Both the position numbers and the translations under genes were made by a program. From the NCBI GenBank assembly GCA_020444765.1, contig JAGRHW010000186.1, positions 1 through 6,941 of the forward strand: a DNA stretch of 6,941 bases, read 5' to 3'. This document shows, piece after piece, positions 1 through 6,536 of this stretch; positions within the stretch are counted from its first letter, which is position 1, and each line of letters opens with the position of its first letter. Origin of the DNA: Gammaproteobacteria bacterium (GTDB taxonomy: Bacteria; Pseudomonadota; Gammaproteobacteria; Granulosicoccales; Granulosicoccaceae). Under the pieces are notes generated by a model. It saw only the letters and a program-made list of their open reading frames with translations. It was not told where the DNA came from and did not search any database.

Positions 1-2
1 CG

Positions 3-401
3 GCCTTCAGAAAAAACGCCATCGAGGAATTTCAGGTTATTAAGTTTGCCAACAAAGGCAGTTCTTCACATACGGCGAATATGAAATTGCCCGATGGACG
101 GCTGCTGGCCAATGCCAAGGAGTTTATTCACAGTCTGCCGTGTTTCGGGATTGTTGAGCGGTTCAATGAGTCTATTGATCTTTTCGAGAGAGCGTTACCG
201 GCTGAGTTTCCCCGGATAAAGTTTGAAAAATCGGTCCGGGCCAATTCTCTACAGGATCCCAGCCTGTCACTCGACGAGAAGTATGAGGCGGTACATCAGG
301 AACTGGGCGATGAATTGTTTCAGCAAGTGATACTTCGAAACCAGATGGACATCAAGCTCTATCATTATGCCCTGGGCCTGTTTGACAGAGCCTTGGGTTG
401 A
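3..401 (+). CDS. Sulfotransferase family protein, C-terminal part (5' end outside window)
   Basis: The frame is open from the left edge to the TGA at 399-401, giving 132 residues. An internal ATG at 81 exists, but the frame upstream of it is open and protein-like, so this is a truncated CDS and not a 106-residue gene. The stretch FGIVERFNESIDLFERAL resembles the region near the end of bacterial Sulfotransfer_2-type enzymes (typically F-G-L-T-E-R-F-D-E-S). The tail NQMDIKLYHYALGLFDRAL also matches the usual N-x-x-D-x-x-LY-x-x-A ending. Such enzymes move sulfate from PAPS to a sugar or other hydroxyl acceptor. The PAPS-binding P-loop and catalytic residues would lie upstream and cannot be checked. 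It precedes a glycosyltransferase and a second sulfotransferase on the same strand, which supports a glycan-sulfation role. The substrate is unknown. Confidence 0.72.
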   Translation, partial: AFRKNAIEEFQVIKFANKGSSSHTANMKLPDGRLLANAKEFIHSLPCFGIVERFNESIDLFERALPAEFPRIKFEKSVRANSLQDPSLSLDEKYEAVHQELGDELFQQVILRNQMDIKLYHYALGLFDRALG

Positions 402-420
402 ATGCCGGGTTAAATCGTTG

Positions 421-459
421 TGCGTCAGACGTTTCCGGTAGCCATTATATTCCGACGCA
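421..459. repeat. Inverted repeat TGCGTC / GACGCA in the gap before the GT61 gene
   Basis: TGCGTC at 421-426 is the exact reverse complement of GACGCA at 454-459, separated by 27 bases. It lies in the 83-bp gap between the sulfotransferase end and the glycosyltransferase start. There is no T-tract after it, so it does not look like an intrinsic terminator. It could be an operator or mRNA structure, or chance for a 6-bp match. Confidence 0.25.
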
Positions 460-484
460 TCAGCCCAGTCTTCAGGGGTAGGAC

Positions 485-1753
485 ATGAATATAAATCCAC
501 TTAAACGCCGGAATCATGAAGCAGAAGAACACGCGCTTTTTATGAGTCTGCTGGAGAGCCCGACCCGGCCGGCTTTTATCGGGATGGCGCGGTACTGTGA
601 GTCAATGGGTTATGCCGGGGAGGCGGGTGATTTTTATCTCGGCATCGTCCCGGATACATTCAAACAGAAATATGCCATTGAAGAAGCACAATTGATTCGA
701 CCGGGCCAGGCTGTTGCCAGAGAGAGGCTGGTCGAATACATGCCGGAAACCTATAAGCTGGCCGCGCCGCTCAATCAGGACAAAAACCGCAACAAGGTTT
801 TTGAACTGACCAGTATTACAAGCAAACACACATTTTTCGACTCATTTCGGGATGCTGATTATGAGACGGATGGCAGTGAGACTTTATTGCTCGACAAGCA
901 AGGCAATCCTGTTCATTGTTATTCCTCCAGAAATCGCTGCCTGCTTCGTACGAATCCTGGCTATCAGAACACTCAGGTCCACAAGCTTGCCGGCGTGACG
1001 GTAAGTCTGGTAACCAGAAACGGGCACAACTTTTATCACTGGATGATGGATGTGCTGTGCAAGCTGGACTTGCTGGAAGCCGCAGGCATCAGGATCGAAG
1101 AAGTTGATCATTTTATTGTTTCAGGTCTGAATTACGCCTTTCAGAAAAAAACCCTGGAAATGATGGGTATAGCAAAAAGCCAGTTGATCGATCTGCAATA
1201 TTCATTGCACCGCTTTCACTGTGAAAATATTCTCATGCCGCATATACCCAATACCATGGGGCGAACCATGAGTATCAGGGTCACCGGTTTCCTGCGCCGC
1301 AAGCTGCTTCCTCTTTCAAGCAGGACAAGCCCGGTTGGAAAAAAGATCGCGATACATAGAGAAAAGCGTGGTGTCAAGAATCGTGACGAAGTAAAAGCCG
1401 TACTGCTCAAGCACGGCTTTGATGTGGTTCAGTCGGAAAACCATTCTTTTGAAGATCAAATCTCAATATTTGCCAATGCAAGCCATGTTGTTTCCCCACA
1501 CGGCGCGGGACTGGCAAATCTGGTTTTTTGCAAACCTGGCACAAAAGTTTTCGAATTTTACGGTGAACAGATACAACCGCCGTTCTGGATTATCGCCGAA
1601 CTGCAAAGGCTTAAATACTGGAATATCAACTGCGGCTCCATGCTTGAGCATGGCGAGGCTGACAATAACAAGGATCTGGAAAAGCGGTTAAACGCGGAAA
1701 TGCATGTGGACGTTGATTATCTGGAAAACTGGATCGTGCAGAACTGCGATTAG
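485..1753 (+). CDS. Glycosyltransferase family 61 protein (DUF563 / EOGT-like)
   Basis: This 422-residue protein carries the marks of the GT61 family. Residues 178-189 contain G-H-N-F-Y-H-W, the family's conserved N-x-x-H-W region. Residues 288-303 (IAIHREKRGVKNRDEV) match the I-x-x-x-R...R-x-x-N-x-x-E segment. Residues 317-358 include S-F-E-D-Q-I and then V-V-S-P-H-G-A-G-L-A-N with a G-x-K-V-F-E-F end, the nucleotide-sugar site region. Known members add xylose, N-acetylglucosamine or other sugars to proteins or polysaccharides; the donor here cannot be read. Residues 1-100 are less conserved and helical, with no signal peptide or membrane helix seen, so a cytoplasmic enzyme is likely. The ATG at 485 is preceded by AGGGG at 474-478 with a 6-base spacer. 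Sulfotransferase genes flank it on both sides, suggesting it builds a sugar chain that is sulfated. Confidence 0.88.
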   Translation: MNINPLKRRNHEAEEHALFMSLLESPTRPAFIGMARYCESMGYAGEAGDFYLGIVPDTFKQKYAIEEAQLIRPGQAVARERLVEYMPETYKLAAPLNQDKNRNKVFELTSITSKHTFFDSFRDADYETDGSETLLLDKQGNPVHCYSSRNRCLLRTNPGYQNTQVHKLAGVTVSLVTRNGHNFYHWMMDVLCKLDLLEAAGIRIEEVDHFIVSGLNYAFQKKTLEMMGIAKSQLIDLQYSLHRFHCENILMPHIPNTMGRTMSIRVTGFLRRKLLPLSSRTSPVGKKIAIHREKRGVKNRDEVKAVLLKHGFDVVQSENHSFEDQISIFANASHVVSPHGAGLANLVFCKPGTKVFEFYGEQIQPPFWIIAELQRLKYWNINCGSMLEHGEADNNKDLEKRLNAEMHVDVDYLENWIVQNCD

Positions 1754-1799
1754 AGATTGGATCAAAACCTGAGTTTTTAGGTATTTAAGATTGTAGAAA

Positions 1800-2810
1800 A
1801 TGGATAAAAACAATAAAAAGAAAATTGTACTTCATATCGGTCGTCATAAAAGCGGCACGACGTCCATCCAGCAGTTTTTGCATACCAATCCCGAATGGCT
1901 TGGCCGGTTCGGTTATTACTACCCGACTATTGGCAAGCGCGCCTATGCTCATCATGAACTTGGTGAGCGATTTTCAAGGCAAAGCCTGCGTTCCGCTGGT
2001 CCGGAATATCTGCTTAAAAACGACGAGTATGCGAAGTCCCTGATAGCGGAAATTGACGCAACCGATAAGTCGATAATTATCAGTTCCGAGGCCTTTCAAA
2101 ACTGTGATCCCTCGGTTATCAAAAAGCTTTTTGACAAGTATGACGTCCGGATTGTTATCTATCTGCGGAACCAGGTGAGTTATCTGCCCTCAGCCTATGC
2201 GCAAAAGATTCATGCAACAGACTACGCGGGCACGATGGAGCAGTTTTATCAGGACATATTTGATATCGATTATCACAGATTCCTCAGTAACTGGGAAAGG
2301 CAGTTCCCAGGCAAGTTAACTGTCAGGATCTTCGACCGGAACACACTGATAGCAAACGATGTCGTGATGGATTTTTTACAGTCGGTTCTCGATATTGATA
2401 CAAGCGACAATACTATCCCTGTTACAGGGCAGGATGCCAATCCGACACTCACCAGCAGGTTGCTCGCTTACAAACTTTATATCAATACAACCTATGGTGA
2501 TTCGCTGAATCAAGCCTTCAGACGGGATTTGTATCGAGAGCTGGGAGCACTGTCGCGCACCGATGATTCTGCCAGGGTGTTGCCGTCAGCTGCGTTGGCG
2601 GAGCAGGTTATCCGCGATAGCGAAGAAAGTAACAGACTGACGGCGCGCGAGTATTTCGATCGCTCCGATTTGTTCAACAATGACTCGCTGTCATTTGGCG
2701 AAGCGTACCAGATTACCCGGCAGGAAATTGATAAGATATCCGGCCTTTTGATAAACCAGGCGCCAGGTCTGCAAGCACTTTTCCAAGAGCCGGCTAAGCT
2801 AAGGAGCTGA
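1800..2810 (+). CDS. P-loop sulfotransferase (PAPS-dependent), 336 residues
   Basis: The N-terminus has IVLHIGRHKSGTTSIQ at residues 9-24, which matches the 5'-phosphosulfate-binding loop (K-x-G-T-T/S) of sulfotransferases. SSE at 95-97 and IVIYLRNQVSYLPSAYAQK at 118-136 fit the second PAPS element, with Arg123 and Ser127 or Ser131 as likely 3'-phosphate contacts. The RIFDRNTL segment at 177-184 is also usual for bacterial polysaccharide-type members. The protein should transfer sulfate from PAPS to a glycan hydroxyl in the cytoplasm; the acceptor is unknown. No signal peptide or membrane helix is seen. The gene starts 46 bases after the GT61 stop. The ATG has no strong Shine-Dalgarno sequence, but its first codons are A-rich. 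It differs clearly in sequence from the truncated sulfotransferase at the left edge, so it is not a tandem duplicate. Confidence 0.82.
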   Translation: MDKNNKKKIVLHIGRHKSGTTSIQQFLHTNPEWLGRFGYYYPTIGKRAYAHHELGERFSRQSLRSAGPEYLLKNDEYAKSLIAEIDATDKSIIISSEAFQNCDPSVIKKLFDKYDVRIVIYLRNQVSYLPSAYAQKIHATDYAGTMEQFYQDIFDIDYHRFLSNWERQFPGKLTVRIFDRNTLIANDVVMDFLQSVLDIDTSDNTIPVTGQDANPTLTSRLLAYKLYINTTYGDSLNQAFRRDLYRELGALSRTDDSARVLPSAALAEQVIRDSEESNRLTAREYFDRSDLFNNDSLSFGEAYQITRQEIDKISGLLINQAPGLQALFQEPAKLRS

Positions 2811-2945
2811 CCGGCGTTGCCGACTACGTTTTAGGATTTTCCGGCCGGATGAACAGGGTTTCAGAGGGCATACTATATGCTCATGGTCATAGATTGTTGT
2901 GGGTTCAAGTGTCGTCCGGTCGATCGATGCCGCTGAATCACTGTT

Positions 2946-2972
2946 TTCATTAGTAAGTCAGCGTTAAATGAA
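2946..2972. repeat. Inverted repeat TTCATT / AATGAA just upstream of the GT-A-like gene
   Basis: TTCATT at 2946-2951 pairs exactly with AATGAA at 2967-2972 across a 15-base loop, and a second 5-bp pair (GCTGA...TCAGC) overlaps it. It ends a few bases before the ribosome binding site of the 2985 gene, so an mRNA fold affecting initiation is conceivable. The stem is AT-rich and short, and chance is possible. The rest of the 174-bp gap (2811-2984) shows no convincing promoter. Confidence 0.2.
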
Positions 2973-2975
2973 TCT

Positions 2976-2980
2976 GGAAG
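2976..2980 (+). promoter_or_regulatory. Ribosome binding site (GGAAG) for the GT-A-like gene
   Basis: GGAAG ends 4 bases before the ATG at 2985. The spacing is short, but it is the only Shine-Dalgarno-like motif nearby and it supports the chosen start. Confidence 0.45.
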
Positions 2981-2984
2981 TACA

Positions 2985-3875
2985 ATGAGAAAAATTGCTT
3001 ATAGTTGCTATGTCGACGCACATCCGAAATTTGAAAAAGAGGTTCGGCGCTGGCTTTGGTCACTGATCGAGAAGCTTGGCGTCGATCCGTCGAATATTTT
3101 TATCACTTGCAGCCCGCGTGTCAGCCCGCAACTCGTTGCCTTTATTCAGCGCCATAAAGACGTCAACCTGTTCTTTGAAGAGCGTTTTACTGACCAGAGT
3201 CCCCCTGCAAACAAATGGCTTCAGCTCAAAGCGTTGACTGATTGTTCTCAGGACTATTCGCATATCGTGATCAGTGATTGTGACAAGGTCTTTCTGCAGT
3301 TTTCAGAGGAATGGTGCAACGAAAGTATTCGTGCCTGTAAATTCGTGCCGCGACCGAGTTTTTCAATTTTTGAGCAATTGTTCCAGAAGTATTTCGGGGT
3401 GCAGCCGCGATTTGTTATTGATAACCCTGACCCCAGAGATCCGGCCAAGGATAAGCGCAATTACGTGAACAATCACAATGGCGGCCTGATCATTGTCCCG
3501 AGGCAGCGTCTCAAGGAGCTTGCTCTGGCCTGGAGAAAATGGATCGATGCACTGTTGCAGGAGCCGGAATTACTTGGGCCCAATCTGAGAAACCTTGACC
3601 AAGTGGCGTTTTCCATCGCCATGCATGAGCTGCAGAGCGATATTAATTTTCTGCCGAAAAGTTTCGATATCGGGCCGAATGTCCGGCATATCGAGGAACA
3701 ACTGTTCAGTCCCGGTTCGGGCCAACTGGTTCTTCATATACACGGCTTCGACGATGACGAAGGAAACATCATTTGCGGTGACGAAACACCGGAAAAGTAC
3801 CGGCAAATTATCGCGGCGTTAAATAAGCAGTATATCGCCTGGAAACAGCTAGTCGTCGATTCGATAGCCGCCTGA
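2985..3875 (+). CDS. Putative GT-A-fold glycosyltransferase, 296 residues, family not assigned
   Basis: I do not recognise a named family, but the layout is that of a GT-A nucleotide-sugar transferase. There is an N-terminal beta strand (KIAYSCYVDAH, 3-13), an N-K-W-x-Q-L-K segment at 76-82, and a strand ending in D-C-D at 98-100 (HIVISDCDKVFL), a good DxD metal/nucleotide-sugar motif. NNHNGGLIIVPR at 162-173 resembles the acceptor-side N-x-G-x-x-x segment of GT8-like enzymes. LDQVAF at 204-209 is the typical D-Q helix, and VLHIHG at 249-254 holds an H-x-H that could be the third metal ligand. No signal peptide or membrane helix is seen. Standing at the end of a glycosyltransferase/sulfotransferase run, it probably adds a sugar to the same glycan. 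Donor, linkage and acceptor are unknown. Some DxD-bearing proteins of this look are uncharacterised, so enzymatic activity is inference. Confidence 0.65.
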   Translation: MRKIAYSCYVDAHPKFEKEVRRWLWSLIEKLGVDPSNIFITCSPRVSPQLVAFIQRHKDVNLFFEERFTDQSPPANKWLQLKALTDCSQDYSHIVISDCDKVFLQFSEEWCNESIRACKFVPRPSFSIFEQLFQKYFGVQPRFVIDNPDPRDPAKDKRNYVNNHNGGLIIVPRQRLKELALAWRKWIDALLQEPELLGPNLRNLDQVAFSIAMHELQSDINFLPKSFDIGPNVRHIEEQLFSPGSGQLVLHIHGFDDDEGNIICGDETPEKYRQIIAALNKQYIAWKQLVVDSIAA

Positions 3876-3947
3876 ACCTCGGTAAGATCAGCGTTTAAGA
3901 TTAAATCTGCGGTTTTCTGCCGGCTTCTGTTTTTGCCCACGCCCCTT

Positions 3948-5231
3948 TTAGCCGGCTACCCGTTTGTGGACTTCCTGCCAGCGGTTCAGCAAACGGATGT
4001 CTTCCTCCTCGACATCTTCCAGTAACTGGTTGAGCCGGATATAGGTGACGGACAGCAACAGATAATTTGATTTTTTCCGGTCAATGAGTTGGGTTTTCAC
4101 TTCGTTCATTTTCCGCAGTTCGTACTCGTCGGGCTTGCGGCTTGCATTTTCAGATGGCTCCGGATATTGGTCGCTGAAGCGCCTGAATCTGACGGCGGTT
4201 TCGGCAAGATCCAGCAAACCATTGAAATTTTGCTTGTCTTTCGGTTTTCTTATCACGATCTTGTTGATTTCTTCGCGGGTATCTTTAATAAGGCGGTCGG
4301 CATCGTAGAAGGCGTTCTCTCTGAGCATCTTCAGCAGCTTGCGTTCAAATGACAGAAACAGTAATTGTTGCTTGAGTTGCAAAAGCCCCTGATGGTTTTT
4401 CCCCTGTGCGAGAGATACATCGATACCGGCTTCTATTTTCCGCAGATCATCGATTTCTGCGTCCAGGGTTGTAGTAGGTGTTCGGGTATTGTTGCTTTCG
4501 TATTTTTCCAGAAACCACTGGACATTCTTGCTGTATCTGACGTACAGGGTATCAATTTTCTGGTTTGCGGATTTTTGTTGCCAGAAAAAATAAGCTGCCA
4601 CGGCACCGCCGAGCAACAGGGTCATTAAAATGTATTTGAAGATCCCTCTGGGTTTTGGGTTGCTGTCTTTCGCTGGCTGGGTCGACGCTTTCCGTTCGCC
4701 TTTTTTCGGTCCGGCCGGCTTCGGTGGGGGCGGGTTTTCACGCCGTTCCTTCTCGGCCTCGTCGTTACTCGCGAGCGACTCAATAACGCCGACGTGTTGC
4801 GCATACATGGTGCCGGAGTCGCCGACGTAATCGTTGCTGGGTGGCGGTGGGGGCGCGCTGCCGACCGGATGATTTTTGATAATGAACCGGAAAGGCACCT
4901 GGCCGATGACGACGATATCTCCCTGGCCCATTGCCGATTTGCCGATTTTTTGTTCGTTGATATAAACGCCGTTCGCGCTGTTCAGGTCCTCGATGACCCA
5001 TTTATTGTTTTCGAAACTGATGCGCGCATGGTTACGGGAGATCTTGTTGTACTTGATGCTGATTGTATTATTGTCGCTGCGACCGATTGTTTCATCCTGC
5101 ACGCCGAGCTCTATATCGAGGTCCTGCAGGCTGGGGTCCAGCATGGTATCCAGACAGACGAGCCGGGCGGACGGGGAGGAGGCCCCGGTGTAGATTACTG
5201 TCTTGTCGTCTGCTCCGTTGTCACTGTTCAA
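3948..5231 (-). CDS. FHA-domain single-pass membrane protein, TTG start, 427 residues
   Basis: Residues about 22-118 form an FHA domain, which binds phosphothreonine peptides. The expected motifs are present: G50-R51, S65-R66-x-H68-A69-R70 and N84-S-A-N87-G88. Before it lies a Thr-bearing tail (DDKTVIYTG, 8-16) like the phosphorylatable tails of some FHA proteins. Residues 120-197 are a Pro- and Lys-rich linker. Residues 198-217 are one transmembrane helix (YILMTLLLGGAVAAYFFW). The basic linker points to FHA in the cytoplasm and residues 218-427, charged and helical with coiled-coil character, in the periplasm. The start is TTG: no ATG, GTG, TTG or CTG lies between it and the upstream in-frame stop, and GGGAG sits 6 bases before it. 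The next Met (30) would cut into the FHA domain. The gene diverges from a PP2C phosphatase gene, suggesting a joint Ser/Thr phospho-signalling role. The partner of the periplasmic part is unknown. Confidence 0.85.
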   Translation of the reverse strand: MNSDNGADDKTVIYTGASSPSARLVCLDTMLDPSLQDLDIELGVQDETIGRSDNNTISIKYNKISRNHARISFENNKWVIEDLNSANGVYINEQKIGKSAMGQGDIVVIGQVPFRFIIKNHPVGSAPPPPPSNDYVGDSGTMYAQHVGVIESLASNDEAEKERRENPPPPKPAGPKKGERKASTQPAKDSNPKPRGIFKYILMTLLLGGAVAAYFFWQQKSANQKIDTLYVRYSKNVQWFLEKYESNNTRTPTTTLDAEIDDLRKIEAGIDVSLAQGKNHQGLLQLKQQLLFLSFERKLLKMLRENAFYDADRLIKDTREEINKIVIRKPKDKQNFNGLLDLAETAVRFRRFSDQYPEPSENASRKPDEYELRKMNEVKTQLIDRKKSNYLLLSVTYIRLNQLLEDVEEEDIRLLNRWQEVHKRVAG

Positions 5232-5237
5232 GAGTTG

Positions 5238-5242
5238 CTCCC
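5238..5242 (-). promoter_or_regulatory. Ribosome binding site (GGGAG) that fixes the TTG start of the FHA gene
   Basis: On the minus strand GGGAG is followed by CAACTC (6 bases) and then TTG. Reading upstream in frame there is no other usable start codon before a TGA, so this site decides the unusual start. Confidence 0.6.
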
Positions 5243-5290
5243 GAGAGAAAAAAACGCCGCGTGTATCGGATCAACCCGGTCAGGGAAGGG

Positions 5291-5319
5291 ATACTTCCAC
5301 TATTCCATAAGCCAGTCAA
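5291..5319 (-). promoter_or_regulatory. Possible sigma-70 promoter for the FHA gene
   Basis: On the minus strand TTGACT (5319-5314) is followed after 17 bases by AAGTAT (5296-5291). The -35 box is good (5 of 6); the -10 box is weak (3 of 6). A small inverted repeat GGAAG...CTTCC (5284-5298) overlaps the -10 region and could be an operator or chance. Confidence 0.28.
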
Positions 5320-5434
5320 TAGTAGCATAGTGTAATTATCCCTGATCGTTGTGCGGAGGTGCTTATCCCGGCGCTTATGCTTAAGTCTAGTTGCTACGGT
5401 CTTGCCGTGTCTGCTAAAACTGTACGCTGGTAGT

Positions 5435-5464
5435 TTGACGCTGCCGCAAACCGGAATGCATGAT
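5435..5464 (+). promoter_or_regulatory. Possible sigma-70 promoter for the PP2C phosphatase gene
   Basis: TTGACG at 5435-5440 (5 of 6 matches to the -35 consensus) is followed after 18 bases by CATGAT at 5459-5464 (4 of 6 to the -10). It lies 56 bases before the ATG. With the minus-strand candidate at 5291-5319, this would make the 289-bp gap a divergent promoter region. Confidence 0.38.
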
Positions 5465-5520
5465 CGAGGACTGATGGGGCAAGCTGTGTTAGTGAAAAAT
5501 AAAACCACCGGGACTTTTCA

Positions 5521-6330
5521 ATGAAGTTGCATACCAGCTGTATCAGCGACGTGGGTCAAAAACGTAGCCTCAACGAGGACTGTGGACTCGTTGACGATAA
5601 TCTGGGCCTGTTACTGGTTGCCGACGGTATGGGGGGGCATGGTTCGGGTGACGTGGCCAGTCAACTGACGGCGGCCGCCGTCAAGGATTTCATCAAGCAG
5701 TTCCTCGAGGGTAAGATCGATAACAGTTTTTTCAATTCCTCGGAGCCGACACCACTCGAGCATGATGCCGACAGCACCATTCAGGCGCTACCCAATCCGG
5801 TGTTTGAGGTCGTTTCTGCGGCGGTCAAAAAAGCCAACAGCGTTGTCTATGAACAGAATAAACGGCGTGGTTTTGCCGATGGCTCAGGGATGGGGACGAC
5901 GCTGGCGGGTATCTGGAAGCTTGGTGCACTCAACGAAATCGTGTTGTTCCAGGTTGGCGACAGCCGGATCTACCTGTACCGCGATAAAAAACTCCTGCAA
6001 CTGACGCGTGATCATACCGCCTATCAGGAGTGGGAACGTAACGGACGGACCGGGCCAGCGCCGCCACAAAACCTTATCCTGCGGGCTATCGGCCTGTTCA
6101 AGGATGTCAGCCCGGATGTGCGGACTCAAAGCGTGCACCCCGGAGATGTATTGATTGTCTGTTCGGACGGTTTGACTTCAATGCTTGATGACAAGGAAAT
6201 AGAGGAGATCGTCACCAGCAAATCGTCACAGCTTGGCGTTATGGGCGCTGTATTGGTCAAGGCCGCCAACGAAAAGGGCGGAGACGATAATATTACCGTG
6301 GTTGCAGGACGGTTTGCCGAGCAGCCGTAA
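5521..6330 (+). CDS. PP2C-family (PPM) Ser/Thr protein phosphatase, 269 residues
   Basis: The PPM motifs appear in order: R15-S-L-N-E-D20, A-D35-G36-M-G-G-H, G-T-T at 125-127, V-G-D146-S-R at 145-149, D164-H, C-S-D216-G-L and G-G-D-D256-N-I-T-V. Asp35, Gly36, Asp216 and Asp256, with Glu19, are the expected ligands of the two catalytic Mn/Mg ions, so the enzyme should be active. It removes phosphate from phosphoserine or phosphothreonine in proteins. The length is close to that of stand-alone bacterial phosphatases (PrpC/Stp/PppA type). An acidic loop at about 64-92 precedes the second helix region. There is no signal peptide or membrane helix, so it is cytoplasmic. The ATG has GGGA (5510-5513) 7 bases upstream. 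It is divergent from the FHA membrane protein, and together they resemble the phosphatase/reader half of a kinase circuit. No kinase is in view. Confidence 0.92.
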   Translation: MKLHTSCISDVGQKRSLNEDCGLVDDNLGLLLVADGMGGHGSGDVASQLTAAAVKDFIKQFLEGKIDNSFFNSSEPTPLEHDADSTIQALPNPVFEVVSAAVKKANSVVYEQNKRRGFADGSGMGTTLAGIWKLGALNEIVLFQVGDSRIYLYRDKKLLQLTRDHTAYQEWERNGRTGPAPPQNLILRAIGLFKDVSPDVRTQSVHPGDVLIVCSDGLTSMLDDKEIEEIVTSKSSQLGVMGAVLVKAANEKGGDDNITVVAGRFAEQP

Positions 6331-6336
6331 GTGACT

Positions 6337-6471
6337 CTAGAGAAAGTAGCCGTTCTTACGGTACCGTGAACGGACTTCCCCGACGACAATCATCAAACCG
6401 AGTAGAGTAAATAAAGCCATAGCCGGTTTATCGGCCTGCAGAGGCGGGCCTTTTACCGGGATTGCCGCCAT
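6337..6471 (-). CDS. Possible small membrane ORF, 44 residues, hydrophobic segment and basic tail
   Basis: On the minus strand an ATG at 6471 opens a 44-residue frame ending in TAG at 6339-6337. It begins MAAIPVKGPPLQADKPAM, then has a hydrophobic run (ALFTLLGLMIVVG, 19-31) and a basic tail (EVRSRYRKNGYFL). A Pro-rich stretch, a hydrophobic run and an Arg/Lys end recall C-terminal sorting tags such as PEP-CTERM or IPTL-CTERM, but no exact tag motif is present and the hydrophobic run is short. The ribosome binding site is poor (CGGGAT directly before ATG). It overlaps the probable terminator of the phosphatase gene on the other strand, which argues against it. It may be a real small protein, the tail of a decayed gene, or chance. 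Confidence 0.27.
   Translation of the reverse strand: MAAIPVKGPPLQADKPAMALFTLLGLMIVVGEVRSRYRKNGYFL
6350..6373. repeat. Nested palindromic stem-loop just after the phosphatase gene
   Basis: CCGTTC (6350-6355) pairs with GAACGG (6368-6373), and the interior holds the perfect palindrome ACGGTACCGT (6358-6367). It begins 20 bases after the phosphatase stop. No T-tract follows on either strand, so it is not a standard intrinsic terminator; it could stabilise the mRNA 3' end or bind a protein. Confidence 0.35.
6433..6454 (+). terminator. Probable intrinsic terminator of the phosphatase transcript
   Basis: GGCCTGC (6433-6439) and GCGGGCC (6444-6450) form a 7-bp stem with one G-U pair and an AGAG loop, followed directly by TTTT. 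Stem strength and position, about 100 bases after the phosphatase stop, fit termination of that gene. The T-tract is short. On the minus strand no T-tract follows. Confidence 0.45.
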
Positions 6472-6536
6472 ATCCCGACAGCCATCACAGAGTTGAACAT
6501 TTCAGGTCGCCATGCCCGGCGGGCGGAGGCGTGTGT

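Noticed and set aside
81..401. Start of the left-edge sulfotransferase at the ATG at 81
   Set aside because: The frame is open and protein-like back to position 3, and a 106-residue protein would lack the PAPS-binding core, so the gene is truncated by the window.
1754..1799. Promoter or terminator in the gap between GT61 and the second sulfotransferase
   Set aside because: A TTGGAT and some AT-rich sequence are present, but no matching -10 box; the ACCT...AGGT stem is only 4 bp.
3876..3947. Terminator between the convergent GT-A-like and FHA genes
   Set aside because: Only short stems (for example AGATT-A-AATCT and CGG...CCG) are present, and none is paired with a T-tract at the right distance, so no terminator is called.
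4794..5330. 178-residue plus-strand frame antisense to the FHA gene
   Set aside because: It lies entirely across the FHA-domain coding region and its promoter side, matches no family, and the minus-strand frame has clear FHA motifs. It is a shadow frame.
5221..5508. 95-residue minus-strand frame covering the divergent intergenic region
   Set aside because: It overlaps the FHA start and the promoter candidates, has no recognisable domain and no good ribosome binding site. It reads as chance.
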